Shown piece after piece: positions 33,458 to 45,400 of a stretch of DNA of 64,000 bases (position 1 is its first letter; every line of letters begins with the position of its first letter). This DNA is from Ectocarpus siliculosus (taxonomy: Eukaryota; Sar; Phaeophyceae; Ectocarpales; Ectocarpaceae). The position numbers and the translations under genes were made by a program. The DNA is taken from the NCBI GenBank assembly GCA_000310025.1, contig FN648396.1:153120-217119 (forward strand), in the 5' to 3' direction. The notes beneath the pieces were generated by a model, which searched no databases, was not told the DNA's origin, and saw only the letters and a program-made list of their open reading frames with translations.

Positions 33458-36400
33458 CTACGAGTAGGAGTACACGCTCATTGCATAGAATCCTCCGCAC
33501 AATTCATCTGAGTCCCCCGGGCACTCGTAGTCGCAGGCAGTTGACTCCCCGTGCTGCAAGAGGTCGGTTGAACTCCCACCGCAGAAGCACTGTAAGAGTA
33601 GATTCATGGCAGACAGACATGGAGGCAGTACGAAATGGAATTTGTGGGTGCTGTTAGCTGCTAGTGTTCATTCCAGGCGATGTTTGGTTGTGTCTTGTCC
33701 AGCACCGGTGGATCCTATATGGCTCCCGTAAATACCGCTGGCAAAGGTGTATCGGGGTGTCCCGTGGCATAAAGGGGTGCTGCACGGAGCTACGAGGTTC
33801 ATGACCTCCTGGCACAAGAAGGAAGAGGAGGCTAGCCGACAACGAGCGCTCAAACGAAACAAGAAGCCCGGCAACAACACGGACACGGCAATAACCACTG
33901 GTACAGCAGGCAGACGAGACGGCGAGGGAAGCCAGGAACGCGAAGAGCCGGACCGAGTGGCGCGAAAATGCTGTGCCGGATTGAACCCCTTGCTTGCCTT
34001 AACCCCCCCCCCCCCTCCCCCCCCCCTCGGCCTTGTTTGCCATCGGGGTTTGGGTTTTCGTCGCTTGGCAACGACGTTGTAAAACAAGCCGCCCCCCCCG
34101 GTGTTTGTCATCGGGGTTGGGTTTTCGTCGCTTGGCAATGACTTTGTAAAATAAGCCCTCCACTCGGTGTTTGCCATCGGGATTGGGTTTTCGTCGCTTG
34201 GCAAACGACGTTGTAAAACAAGCCAATTCACTTCGTGAACTCGGCAACCAGGTTACCGTTTTTTTTTTTTACCTCGTTTTTTTTTTTTGGCGGTAACCAT
34301 AATGGTGGTCGAGTAGATCATGTTGTGCGGGTCGAGAACCCTCACTCCGCGCAACGGGGGATGATCGCACCACGTTGTGTTGAAATGGTCAAGCATCCTC
34401 GAGGCAGTTACACAGTGCTTACAACTGTCTCTGGAAGTGAAAGCACCAGAAAATAAATTAAGTCATACGTAGCTGTCATCCGTACGCAAGGAAGTACGCA
34501 CAAGATGCCGAACACCCTTAGCAGGATGCAGCTCGCCCTTCATGCGACTCGCCAAATACCTCACGGCGCTTCGCGCTTGGTGATGTGAGAGCCTGGTCCG
34601 GTGAGAACCCGGCGTGCTCCGTCCCGGCTTTGTAGGGATGCGAGGTCAATGGTCTAACGACTACGGCATGCACGACTATGAGTACACCCCCCCCCCCCCC
34701 CCCGGACTTTCACCGTTTGCACCCACCCCCCCCCAAAGAAGACCTGGAATTTTATGGGTCCGGGGGGGGGCCGCCTGGTGGTTTTTGTTGTCTTTTGTTA
34801 ATAAATTTGGTTTTTTGTCCTTGGGCCCGGGGGGGGGCTTTTTCTGTCTGGGAAATATCCCTTTCATTTCAAACCCCTCCTCCGAACCCCTCCTTTTCCT
34901 TTTCCTTTTTCCTTCCTTAATTCCCGGCCAAGGGTTACCCCCCATGGGGTGGAAAAGCCAACGGAATGAGCCAATCTATCTATCCTTGAATTTTATTGAC
35001 TTGGGGAACCCTTCGGTCCCTTTTAATTTCCTAAACCTTTTTTGGGGAAATTAACCCGGGAATACCGGAAACCACCCCCTCCAGTCTTAAAATAATACCG
35101 AAAAAAAAAAGGGCTGGGCGAAAAAACCGAAACTTTNNNNNNNNNNNNNNNNNNNNNNNNNNNNNNNNNNNNNNNNNNNNNNNNNNNNNNNNNNNNNNNN
35201 NNNNNNNNNNNNNNNNNNNNNNNNNNNNNNNNNNNNTGGGGATGGGGGGCAAATGTTTTAAGGATTCCGCCAGCCCCGATTAGGGGCCCCCCCCCCCCCC
35301 CCCCCCGGCACTTCACCGTTGCACCGACCCCCCTCGAACGATGACGTGCAATTTGATGGCTCGGGGGGGGCGCTGCGTGTTGTTTTGTGTTGTCTTGTGT
35401 TAGTAAGTTTGTTTGTTTGTCGTTGGTCACGGCGTGTGTCTTTCTCTGTCTGTGAATTATCCTTCTCATTCAAATCTCTTCATCTGATCTCTTCTTTTTC
35501 TTTTTCTTTTTTCTTTCTTTATTTCCAGTCTAGGGTTACCTCGCATGGCGTGTAGAGGCGAGCGGAGTGAGCTAGTCTATCTATCGTTGACTTTTATTGA
35601 CTTGCGGACCCTTCGGGTCCATTTTAGTTTCGTACACCTTTTTTGGGTAAGTTAGCCTGCGATTACGGGAATCGACCCCGTCAAGTCTTAGACTAGTACG
35701 GACAGAAGAAGGTGCTGGGCGAGAGACCGGAACGTTTTCATCTAAAGTGAAGACAACAACAACAACAACAACAACTGTTTCGTGTTGGATGATAGATGCA
35801 TGTGAACAGCGTGATTCTATGTTGGGAATCAACGTACAAATAGGCTCGTGGGCAAGCTGGGACGGCGGTCGATCATAATCGGATGTTTAAGGCCACCAGC
35901 GTTTGAATAAATGTCTCCATCGTCTGCTCAACAAGGCTGCGCAATTCGGGTACGGACACAGGGGATTAGATCCTTAGAGTATCTCGGTCCTCTCACACCC
36001 GCCTACATCGCCACACCTCGTCGCGATCAAAAGCAGCAACGCAACTTGCTTCTTGGTGTGATTGTATCACAAGCAACCGCATCTCACCTCCCTCCCGTAC
36101 TGCATGCCGAAGTACGTGCTTCCGGTGCACTCGGCCTCGCACATCTGCAGAACCAACCGATCAAAGACAACAACAACAGCGGGAAGAGCAGAAGTTATCA
36201 TCGACTTCGAGATGGAAGCTGTCACTGTTGAGGCTCAAGACCAACTGCTCGATGTGAAAACGGTGTAAAGTTTACTACCGATAGAGGTAGGCACGTGGTT
36301 CTTTTGAGCATTCGGCACATCAGGAGGATTGGTCGTGTTGTATCGTATGTTCAACACGGAAAGAGAAAAATACACAGGAAACCTGTGCTAAAATAACCGA

Positions 36401-39400
36401 TCAGTATGACACCGGCAACAACCTCCATCGCACCTCCTTGGTCATAGAAGAACTGTCCGTCAACGCGAGTTCCATGATGCGTGCGTCCGATTCGTCTTGG
36501 TAGCATCCCACGAACGTTGATGTCGAAAGCGCGTCGTCACCCGTGTAAAGGTAGACGTTGGCGGCATCGAACCCGCCGCACGTTTGGTCAGCGTCCCCTG
36601 CACAGGCGTACGTGCAGTCGGTGGACTCCCCGTGCAACGTGTAGTCCGCACCAGCTGAACCGCACCAGCACTGTTTGTGTTTATTCCAGGTAGAGACACC
36701 ACCGACAGACAGACACAGAGGATGGAACGTTTTGTCGAGGCGAGGAACGCTCGGCCATACCGGCAGCCGGACAACTAGAACTTCGACAAAAGAATCCTCA
36801 TAGGTCTATGTAGTTAGTTAGGGATGTCCGAAATATTGCTTGGGGTGTCCTTTTAAGGAACAGTTACAACACAAAAACCTTTGTTCGATAGGCGTACATC
36901 GGTCATAGACAATAGCGAATACGACGAACTCAACGATCCTCACCCCGATCACTTTCGTCAGCACCTCCTCAGTACGTGGTGTGTACCATGCGTACACAAC
37001 CAGCAAGACGAGTATTCCTACCGTGGTCACAGAACGTTGAGCGAAATGCAGCACAACTAAAACGTCCCCAATATCACATCGCGGTCGCGAAATATGATAC
37101 GAGTTGGTTATATACCAAGTTTTTTATCGTTAAGGTTACTGCCATCTACCTGAACTCACCTCCCGCCCGTACTGAGTGGCGAAGAAGGTGTTGCCGAGGC
37201 ATGTTTGCTCGCACAGCTGATGTCATAAACACGAAAACGACGAAAAAGAAGGCGCGAAGAGGCAATGGGAGCAAACACCAAACTCGATGTGTTGAAAAAA
37301 AGAACAGCAGGGGCCGTATATTTTCGAACTTGACGGCACTCGGATAGGTTCCGATATCTAAAAAACAAAACCTTTTGGTTGGACGTTCATGAAAGGAGCG
37401 CAGGTGGAAACGGATACCATTCTTCCTTGGCCATTCACTACATTAGTCACAACCACCCAGCACCACGAGATACAGCCGAATCGATTCATAGACTCGGTAT
37501 GCCAGTGCAAGTCCATGCTACACCGATCGCCTGGGGATGCCACACAGGGACCTTGTTGTCGTTGTTGTGTAGTGTGACCGAATTATGGCCAACCACAGCA
37601 ACCTTCGATGCAAGAGCCAACCGGTGTGAACTATATATATCACCTACCCGCAGTAGCTAGGCGTCACGTTGACATCGCTCCAGAGTAGGAGACATGTTGC
37701 AACACCAAGGAGCAACACCAGTTTCCGCATTTTCGGGATCTTTTTTGAGGAAACCCCTCCCAAGCATGGCAAATCGGGAGAAACACGATTTGCGCCTGGT
37801 GATATGCGGCTAAAACACTATGGGGGCGTACCTCTGGTCGTGGTCTATCTTCGCACGAACCAAACAAAGCTCGCATTCATGAAGGGAATGGAACAAACAC
37901 GATGTCCGTAAACATTCTATGTGATCACCTCGGTTGTCATCGAGAAGTCGGAAAGAGCGAGATCGTCCATGATACGGTTTTCGCGGTCGTCCTCGTAGCA
38001 CCCAAGGGAAAGAGGACCAGATTCGTCTGCCGTGGGGCTAGGAGTGGGGCTAGGGGTGCTCTCGCCCGTGTAAAGGTAGACGTTGGCGGCGTCGAACCCG
38101 CCGCACGTTTCGTCAGCATCCCCTGCGCAGGCGTAGGTGCAGTCGGCGGACTCCCCGTGCGAAGCGTAATCCGCACCAGCCGAACCGCACCAGCACTGTT
38201 TGTATTTGTTTCATGTTGAGGCAACAAACAGATGGGCGGGACGTGTTTCGGCCGTGAGCGCTATTGGCAAAGGCAACAGACACACGCAATCTTGAGGTTT
38301 TTGGTGGAGACGACGAAAGCTTGACCATACGGCCAGCCGGACAGGCAGAGCCTTGTGATCAGTTTGGTTTTGGTTCCAATGCATAAAATATCTGTTTGGG
38401 ACCAACGCCGCTCGGAGCGCATAGACGAAACAATCCACCAGTACGATTTCAGAACTTTGTCCATCGACATGAAATTGAAAAACGGAAATATAACCGCTCC
38501 TCGATTTTCACGCTCTTATGTGTAGAGGATTGAACGGATCGTCTACGCACTTTCATTCTTTCCTCGGGCATTCACCGACCAAGAGTCGCAAAAAAGTCTC
38601 CACTGCTCTTGCATATGATACAAGCTGCTTGCCATTGTCGTCGTTGTGTTGTTGGCCCCCATTGACAATCGTGTTAACTCTACCTATTCCTCCGTTGGTC
38701 ACAGTTAAGCTAGGACGACAACGGAAAGCTCAAAGTTAGTGCAGAACCAAGGGCAGCGCAACGTGAGCGTCGCACTAGATAGTTCTACTTGCCCGGGATA
38801 GAAAGCGTAGAAGGGCTGCTTGGGAACCGGTGTGTGTAGTGAACCTCTTTCGGGAATGTCGCAGGAGAAGACGACCAGCAGTCACACATCCAAAATGGTT
38901 TCAACGTGTTCCTTCGAAACGCTTCTCGCACAAACGAAACCATCCGAATCTTTCCAGCACCTGACTCCTCGTCATCTGCTTGAACTCACCTCTCTCCCGT
39001 ACTGAGTGGCAAAGTAGGTGTTTCCGACGCATGTTTGCTCGCATAGCTGTCGTTAGAAACACGTACAGCAGGTAAAATACCGGCAGGGGGAAGAGGGAAA
39101 TGCAGCAACCACGCAAGCGGACAGGCGTTATGAACACGGTGTAAAGAAAAAAAGAAAGGGGTTGATCAAAAGGATGGCTGACGACAAGATACACGCATAA
39201 TCCCAACGGCTACAATAAGAAGTGCGCAATCTTCTGTTCGTGGGTCTACGGACATGGTTTGGATATGTTAGCCGTACGTACAAGTGTGACGCAGATGGTG
39301 TAGAACCTTTTAGGTAGGGGTACGGTGATGATGCACCGGGGCCCCCTTTTGTTGTGTGCAGCAGCCCTGCTGCCACTCCTCCTTTCTGAGCACGACAGCG

Positions 39401-42400
39401 CCCTGGGTACGGGCGTTGCCTCACCGTCTGAAGTTAATACACTACACAAACAATACCCGATAAGCACGCGGAGTACGGCCGACAAACACTCTAGAGTTTA
39501 GATTGATTGTCCCTCGAGGGATAGCCGCATCGGGTCATGTCTGCGTCGGACAGCGGTTCCGTCGCAGGGCTGGGGGAAGAGACCCCAGCCACGCAACAGC
39601 AACACGCCGAGGATCCGGCGATTGCGAGGCTGGAGGGCCAGTTATCGCAGCTGATGAGCGTAGTGATGGAGTTGAAGAGGAAGGAGCCTGGTGACGCCGT
39701 GGCGGGCGATGCCAGTAGGGGCGGCGGTGCTGCCGTCCCAAGCCAGAGAGAGGCTCTGCCGCCTGGGGGCGGCGGGGCGTTTTCCCAGGAAACGGCCCGT
39801 GATGGGCGAAATCACCCGCGGGAAAGCAGCTGGGACAACATACCGGGAGCGAGTCCTGGGGTTCCAGCGAGAGTGACGACTGGCTGGGCAGGTAGATCGG
39901 GAGCGAATCCTGTGGGGCCAGCCGGAATGAGCCCGGGCGTAGGACCGGACCGCGGGGAAGCGAGGGGGTTAAACCCCCAAGGTGAGCAAACCGCAATTCG
40001 AGGGGCCGGAGCATTTTTTGATGGGTACAGCAGTAGTAGCCAAAAACGTGTTACGGTCAATGCACCGCGTCTCGAAGGGGAGAGTCGCGGCCACGGGTAC
40101 GACTCGTGGAGGAAGGCCCTTATTCAAGCCGCAAAAACCGTAGGCTTGGACGGGCAGCTTATCGGCAACGCCGAGAAGCACGCACCCGTCGGTGACCCAA
40201 ACAGGCCTAGCTCGGAGCTGTATAGCTTGGGCTACACAAGTGATGAGGTTCAGAGGGGTCTCCAGGCGTTCCACTTTGTGACTACAGCCATCGTCCGAGA
40301 AGCCGACAAGGCAATCGTGAATAAATGCGAGACCGCAAAGGAGATCCTTGCGGAGCTCGACAAAGTACACAACCCGGAGTCGCAGGGCTCGAAACAAGCC
40401 CTCATGAAGAAGATGTTTCGATTCACGATCCCCGCACACAGCAACAGCAACCCTGTCGAGCATCTATACACGCTCGAGCTGCTGTACTCACGACTGCGGG
40501 AAAAAGGGCTCAACGCTGACACACCCTTTGTTCTCGCACACTTTGTCGATGCCCTTCCACCCGAGTACCAACAAGCCAAATTCTTGTTGGAGACGGCTAC
40601 AAACCTGGACCGGGGCGAGATAATCAGGGTAGTCAGTACCGTGCACGCGAGCCTCCCGGAGGGGAGGAGGGCCACGAAGGGCCAGCGGAAGGCGGAGCAT
40701 GCTTTCCTCGCGAGCGACGGTGGCAACAGGGGCGGAGCGCCCGGCCGCAACAGCGGCGGCCACAGCAAGGGCGGCGGCGGCGGTGGCAGCCAGAAGGGGA
40801 AAGGGGGTGGTCGCAAGGGCGGTGGTGGTGGCAACAGCGGCGGAGGCGGCGGCGGTGCAGGTAGCATGCACGGCCGCTGCTTCCGGTGCGGAGAGAAGGG
40901 TCACCAGGCGGCCGCCTGTACCAAGCCGGAGCCCCTGCGATGCGAGAAATGCCTGGGCTACGGACACGACAAGAGCAAGTGCTCGTCCGAGCAGGCGGTG
41001 CTCGCGGTGGAGCTGCCGGTCTTGGACGCCACCGCACTGGACGTGGCAGAGGAGGCGCTAGTGGTCCGTGACTTCACAGGCGAGTGGAACAGAGTCGTTG
41101 ATCGAGGGGGTGTAGAGCAGGCCAGGCAGGAAAGGTTTGTGGCCGATACCGGCGCAACCAACCACATGTTCCCGAGCGCTAACGCGTTCGAAAAACTACC
41201 ATGAGTGCGATCGACGTTTGAGTGTCGCCGCAGGGAAGCAAGCCTTCGCCATAGTAGGCTACGGCGACGTGAGGGTGTCCATCGGTTCTCGCGTTGGGAC
41301 CACAGACCTGCTGTTGAAACGGGTCGCTCATGTGCCGGAGCTGAATTACAACCTCGTGTCCCTCACAGCCCTTTTGAAGCAAACCAAGGGCCGCTTAGCC
41401 GCAGACGAGCGTGAGTTGGAGGTGTTCGTTGGTGGGGGGGAGTCGGTGTACTTCCCTCTATGGGGGGACCTGTTCGTTCAGACTGGTCACCGCATAGAGT
41501 CGGGTAGGGAACTAGCCTGTGCCATAATTGCTCCTGGTAACGCGAAAGCGAACCGCACCCCCGTTGACATCAACGACTTCCACTGCGCGCACGGCCACTC
41601 CCACGAGGTGCTGCTGAAGAACACGGCGAAGCAGCAAGGGGTGACGCTGGTGGGTCAGCTCCGGGAGTGCATGGGGTGCTCGACGGCAAAGGGGCTATCC
41701 AAGCCCATCCCCAACAGGACGTCAACCCGAGCAGTTAAGAAACTGCAGAGAGTGTTCGTGGATTTGAGTGGGAAGGCAAGGGTGCAGAGCTTGGGGGGGA
41801 AGTGGTACACTCTCATTGTAAGGGATGACTGCACGAGGTGGAACCGCGTCTACTTCTTGAAAAACAAGTCAGACGCTGCAGAGGCATTCGAGAGATACCT
41901 AGCGGAAAACAGGGCAGACGGAGCCCCATCCGAGGTCATGGTCGTGCGGTCTGACAACGGAGGAGAGTTTTTCGAGGGAGAGTTCGGAAAGCTGTGCCGC
42001 AAGTATTGCATCAAGCAGGAGTTCACCCCCGCATACAGCCCAGAATACAACGGTGTAGCTGAGAGAGCACTGGGACTGATAAAGGATGCAGCACTAGCCG
42101 CCCGCATACAAGCGACGATTCTTTACCCCGAAGCACCAAGCTACCCCTCCCTTTGGGCCGAAGCCACAGCTTGGGCATGCAACGCCCTGAACTGCACCTC
42201 CACCACATCCAACCCGGACAAGAAATCGCCGTACGAAATGTGGCACGGGCACCCACCTCCACCAGAGGCGACGTACCCGTTCCTCAAACCCGCCGTATAC
42301 AAGGTCAAGCGCACGCACAAGTCAGAGCCGAAAGCAAAAAAGTGTTTTTACCTCGGCCCTGGAATCAACACAAACCGTGATTGCGTACGCATCCTGAACG

Positions 42401-45400
42401 AAAAACGCCAAGCGATCACCACTCGCAACTTCACCTGGCAATCTGTGCCCGCCGCCCCGACCGCGCACCCCCAGCCGCTGCCTCCCATTGCAGAGGAGGA
42501 CGAGGAGCTCACGACTGGGGAGCACGAGGGCGGAGGGGGTGCGTCATGCCACGGTGGAGGGAGGGCGGAGGGAGAACCTGAGGATGGAGGTTTCCACCTT
42601 GACACGACGGCAAACCCGGGGCCCGCGGAGCCGCCCGCGCGCGATGCGCCGGCGGCGCCGCCGGCCGCGCCCCAGGAGTCGGGCGCGGGCGACGCTGGCG
42701 ATGGCGCCCCCTCGAGCAGGGAGGGCGCGAGCGTCGCCCCATCTACCACGTCGACCGGGATGACCGATGTGGGCGGCGGCGAGGACGACCGCCGCAGCAG
42801 CAGCAGCAGCAGCAGCAGCAGCCGCGGTGGCGGCGGCAGCAGCAGCAGCAGCGGCAGCAGCAGGAGCAGCAGCAGCAGCAGCAGCAGCGGTGGCGGCAGC
42901 GACAGCGGCAGCGACACGGATATTCCGGCGCTCCGCGGGCCCGAGGAACGGAGGCTCGCCCGCTTTGGCGAGCCGGCCGAACTCACCAGCCGCCGACTCA
43001 GGGAGAACCCTCGCCGGAACACGAGGTACGAGTCGTCAACGAGTGCCGAAGGTCTGCTCGCCCGCCATGCATCGGCGGCCGGGCTGCCCACCCTGCCCAT
43101 CACCAGCACGGAGGAGTACACCCACTGGATGCTCGCGTGTGTGGTCGACGTGGTGGAAGGGCTAGAGGCGAGGGCGGTGCAAGCGCTGCTGTGCGAGCGC
43201 GCGGAGGAGGCCAACATCGCGCGCCAAGAGGCAGAGGACTTCCTGCCTGACCGAAGCGAGATGACGAAAGTGGAGGGGAGTGGCCGGTGAGGGAGGCCAT
43301 CGGCAGCATGATGTGGGTGTCGACGTTCTCGCGCCCGGACATCTCGTTCGCTGTGCGTGCGGTAGCGCGCCACGCCCACGCCCCTGCCGAGAGGCACTGG
43401 AAGGCGATACGGAAGATCCTCGCCTACCTCAAAGAGACGAGGGACCTCGGGATCACCTACAAACGGGGATCGGGGCTGGGGCTGGCGGTGTACGTGGACG
43501 CTAGCTACGCCGACGCTGAGGATAGACGTTCGGTGTCAGGGCTGGCAACAACGGTTGGAGGAACCGTCATCAGCCACGGTAGCAAGACGCAAGCTATCGT
43601 ATCTTTGTCGTCTACGGAGGCAGAGTACATTGCTGCCGGAGAGGGTGTGAAAGAAGCTTTGTTTGTGCGTGCAGTGCTTTCGTTTATTGCCCCAGAGACC
43701 AGCGGCGGTAGCATTCAGGTCCTTGAGGACAATCAGGGGGCCATGGCTTTGGTGCAGAACCCCCTTAGCTCAGCGCGTAGCAAGCACATCGACGTGCGGT
43801 ACCACTTCATTCGTGGATTGTTTAGGTCGGGTGACATCTCGATCAAGTTTGTGTCGACGTCGGAGCAACATGCAGACATGCTCACCAAGGCTCTTAGCAA
43901 GAGCAACCTGCAGTACCACCGGAAAAAGCTGATGAATTTGCCGGAGCTTCTGTAGGATTTTCTAGCGCTTGGGGAAGGTCATGTATACCATGCGGGGAAA
44001 GATGCATTACTGTCGCGGGCTGTGTCCCAATGGCAGGAGTAGGAGGCTTGCCTCGCATTCTTGTCTTCGCCTTGGCCTTCCTGATAAGTGCGGCCGTTGT
44101 TATCCGCTGTGATAGCAATGGTTTGTGTTGGATGGGATTTATTTTCGAGGGGTTTTGCCCGGGCGCCGGGTTTCCCCTCGACCACCGTATTGGCATTTTA
44201 TTGATGTATCCGGGGTGTTTTTGCCCCACTGATGGTTAGTCACTTGCGTGAAGAACCAGGGAGGGTGTTCGTGGGTCTACGGACATGGTTTGGATATGTT
44301 AGCCGTACGTACAAGTGTGACGCAGATGGTGTAGAACCTTTTAGGTAGGGGTACGGTGATGATGCACCGGGGCCCCCTTTTGTTGTGTGCAGCAGCCCTG
44401 CTGCCACTCCTCCTTTCTGAGCACGACAGCGCCCTGGGTACGGGCGTTGCCTCACCGTCTGAAGTTAATACACTACACAAACAATACCCGATAAGTACGC
44501 GGAGTACGGCCGACAAACATCTTCTACGCATTTCGAATCTTGTTCACGTTGGAGTGTAGAGTTGGTCTTTTGGTTGCCACTCAGCCCATTCGGTTTGGCT
44601 CCGCAATATCATGAGACACAGGGTAACCCATACAGAGATTCGGCGTTCTTGTGAGCAACCCACACGAGGCCGGTCTTCGACGCGGCACGCGGGAATGCGA
44701 AAAAGAGATTGCCGTGAACACGCCGAGCGTCTGTTGTGTATGGCGACATATGATATGACCCGCGACTGCAAAGCATCTACCAGCCGAGACGTGCTAACTT
44801 TAGACATGCCTAGAGAAATTCAACAGGAACAAGAACCTGACCCTCGTCTGGTCCGTATGATATTCAGCTTTAGAGAGACCTGGAAGGTTTGAGTCCCGAG
44901 GTGATGACTGCATCTCGGGGGGTGTTTTCTTGAGGGACTCCTCGCAAGCATGTCTCTGTGTCGCTCCGCCTTTCCGTCTCTACACAAACCGAAAGCAGTG
45001 CGAAAATTTGTCGAACATTTGTATCACCTCGGTTGTCATCGAGTAGTCGGAAAGAGCGAGGTCGTCCATGATACGGTCTTCGCGGTCGTCCTCGTAGCAC
45101 CCAAGTGCCACAGAGGAGCCTTCCACCGGAGGGCTAGTAGACGGGCTGGGAGTAGGAGGCGCTTCATCTCCAACAGTGGGGTGGGGCGTGGGAGGTTGTG
45201 GGCTCCACAATGGGCCGGGAGTGGGAGGGTAGGTATCAAGCGTGCCTGGTGGAGAACGGGACGGGTCGGCAAGGGTGACAGAGGAAGCACTGGCTGGTCA
45301 TTTAATGGCTGAGACGCAGAAGGGTTAAGAAATGGCAGATGTTGCACATCTTGCAGCCAAGCGGTCAGCCCATCAAGCGGAAATTTTCTGAAGTTAGCGG

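Larger units (their letters stand above)
33735..35775. repeat. Insert of about 2 kb in gene B intron 9
   Basis: The matching intron in gene A is 444 bp and this one is 2498 bp. Sequence homologous to the gene A intron stops near 33735 and resumes near 35775, just after an (AAC)n run. The insert holds GC-rich sequence without a recognised product, a short tandem repeat, two poly-T runs, poly-C runs and, near its right end, a hairpin GGACCCTTCGGGTCC and a tRNA T-arm-like stem-loop. It behaves like a mobile-element insertion, but the family was not identified and part of it is assembly artefact. Confidence 0.55.
39235..44519 (+). mobile_element. Ty1/Copia LTR retrotransposon (young fossil) in gene B intron 4
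   Basis: Bounded by 254-bp LTRs and a TCTTC target-site duplication. Parts seen in order: gag-like region from about 39540; two CCHC zinc knuckles (CFRCGEKGHQAAAC and CEKCLGYGHDKSKC) near 40870-40985; an aspartic protease motif DTGATNH near 41140; an integrase zinc-binding region (about 41560-41740); an integrase catalytic core (about 41740-42110) with IVRDDCTRWNR and VVRSDNGGEF; a Ser-rich region near 42790-42920; and a Copia-type RNase H region (about 43490-43770) with SLSSTEAEYIA. A purine-rich tract near 44250-44265 precedes the 3' LTR. The order is that of Copia/Pseudoviridae. One LTR difference in 254 bp means a recent insertion. The coding region looks broken, with about two or three breaks, so this copy is probably non-autonomous. 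It lies antisense to gene B. Confidence 0.95.

Noticed and set aside
34676-35745. True direct repeat or pair of long terminal repeats around the gap
   Set aside because: The left copy looks like a degraded trace of the right copy with homopolymer errors, and no target-site duplication or internal element parts were seen.
42348-43397. Minus-strand open frame of 349 codons
   Set aside because: It is antisense to the Copia element and rich in Leu/Pro/Ser/Arg from its serine-codon repeats, with no domain.
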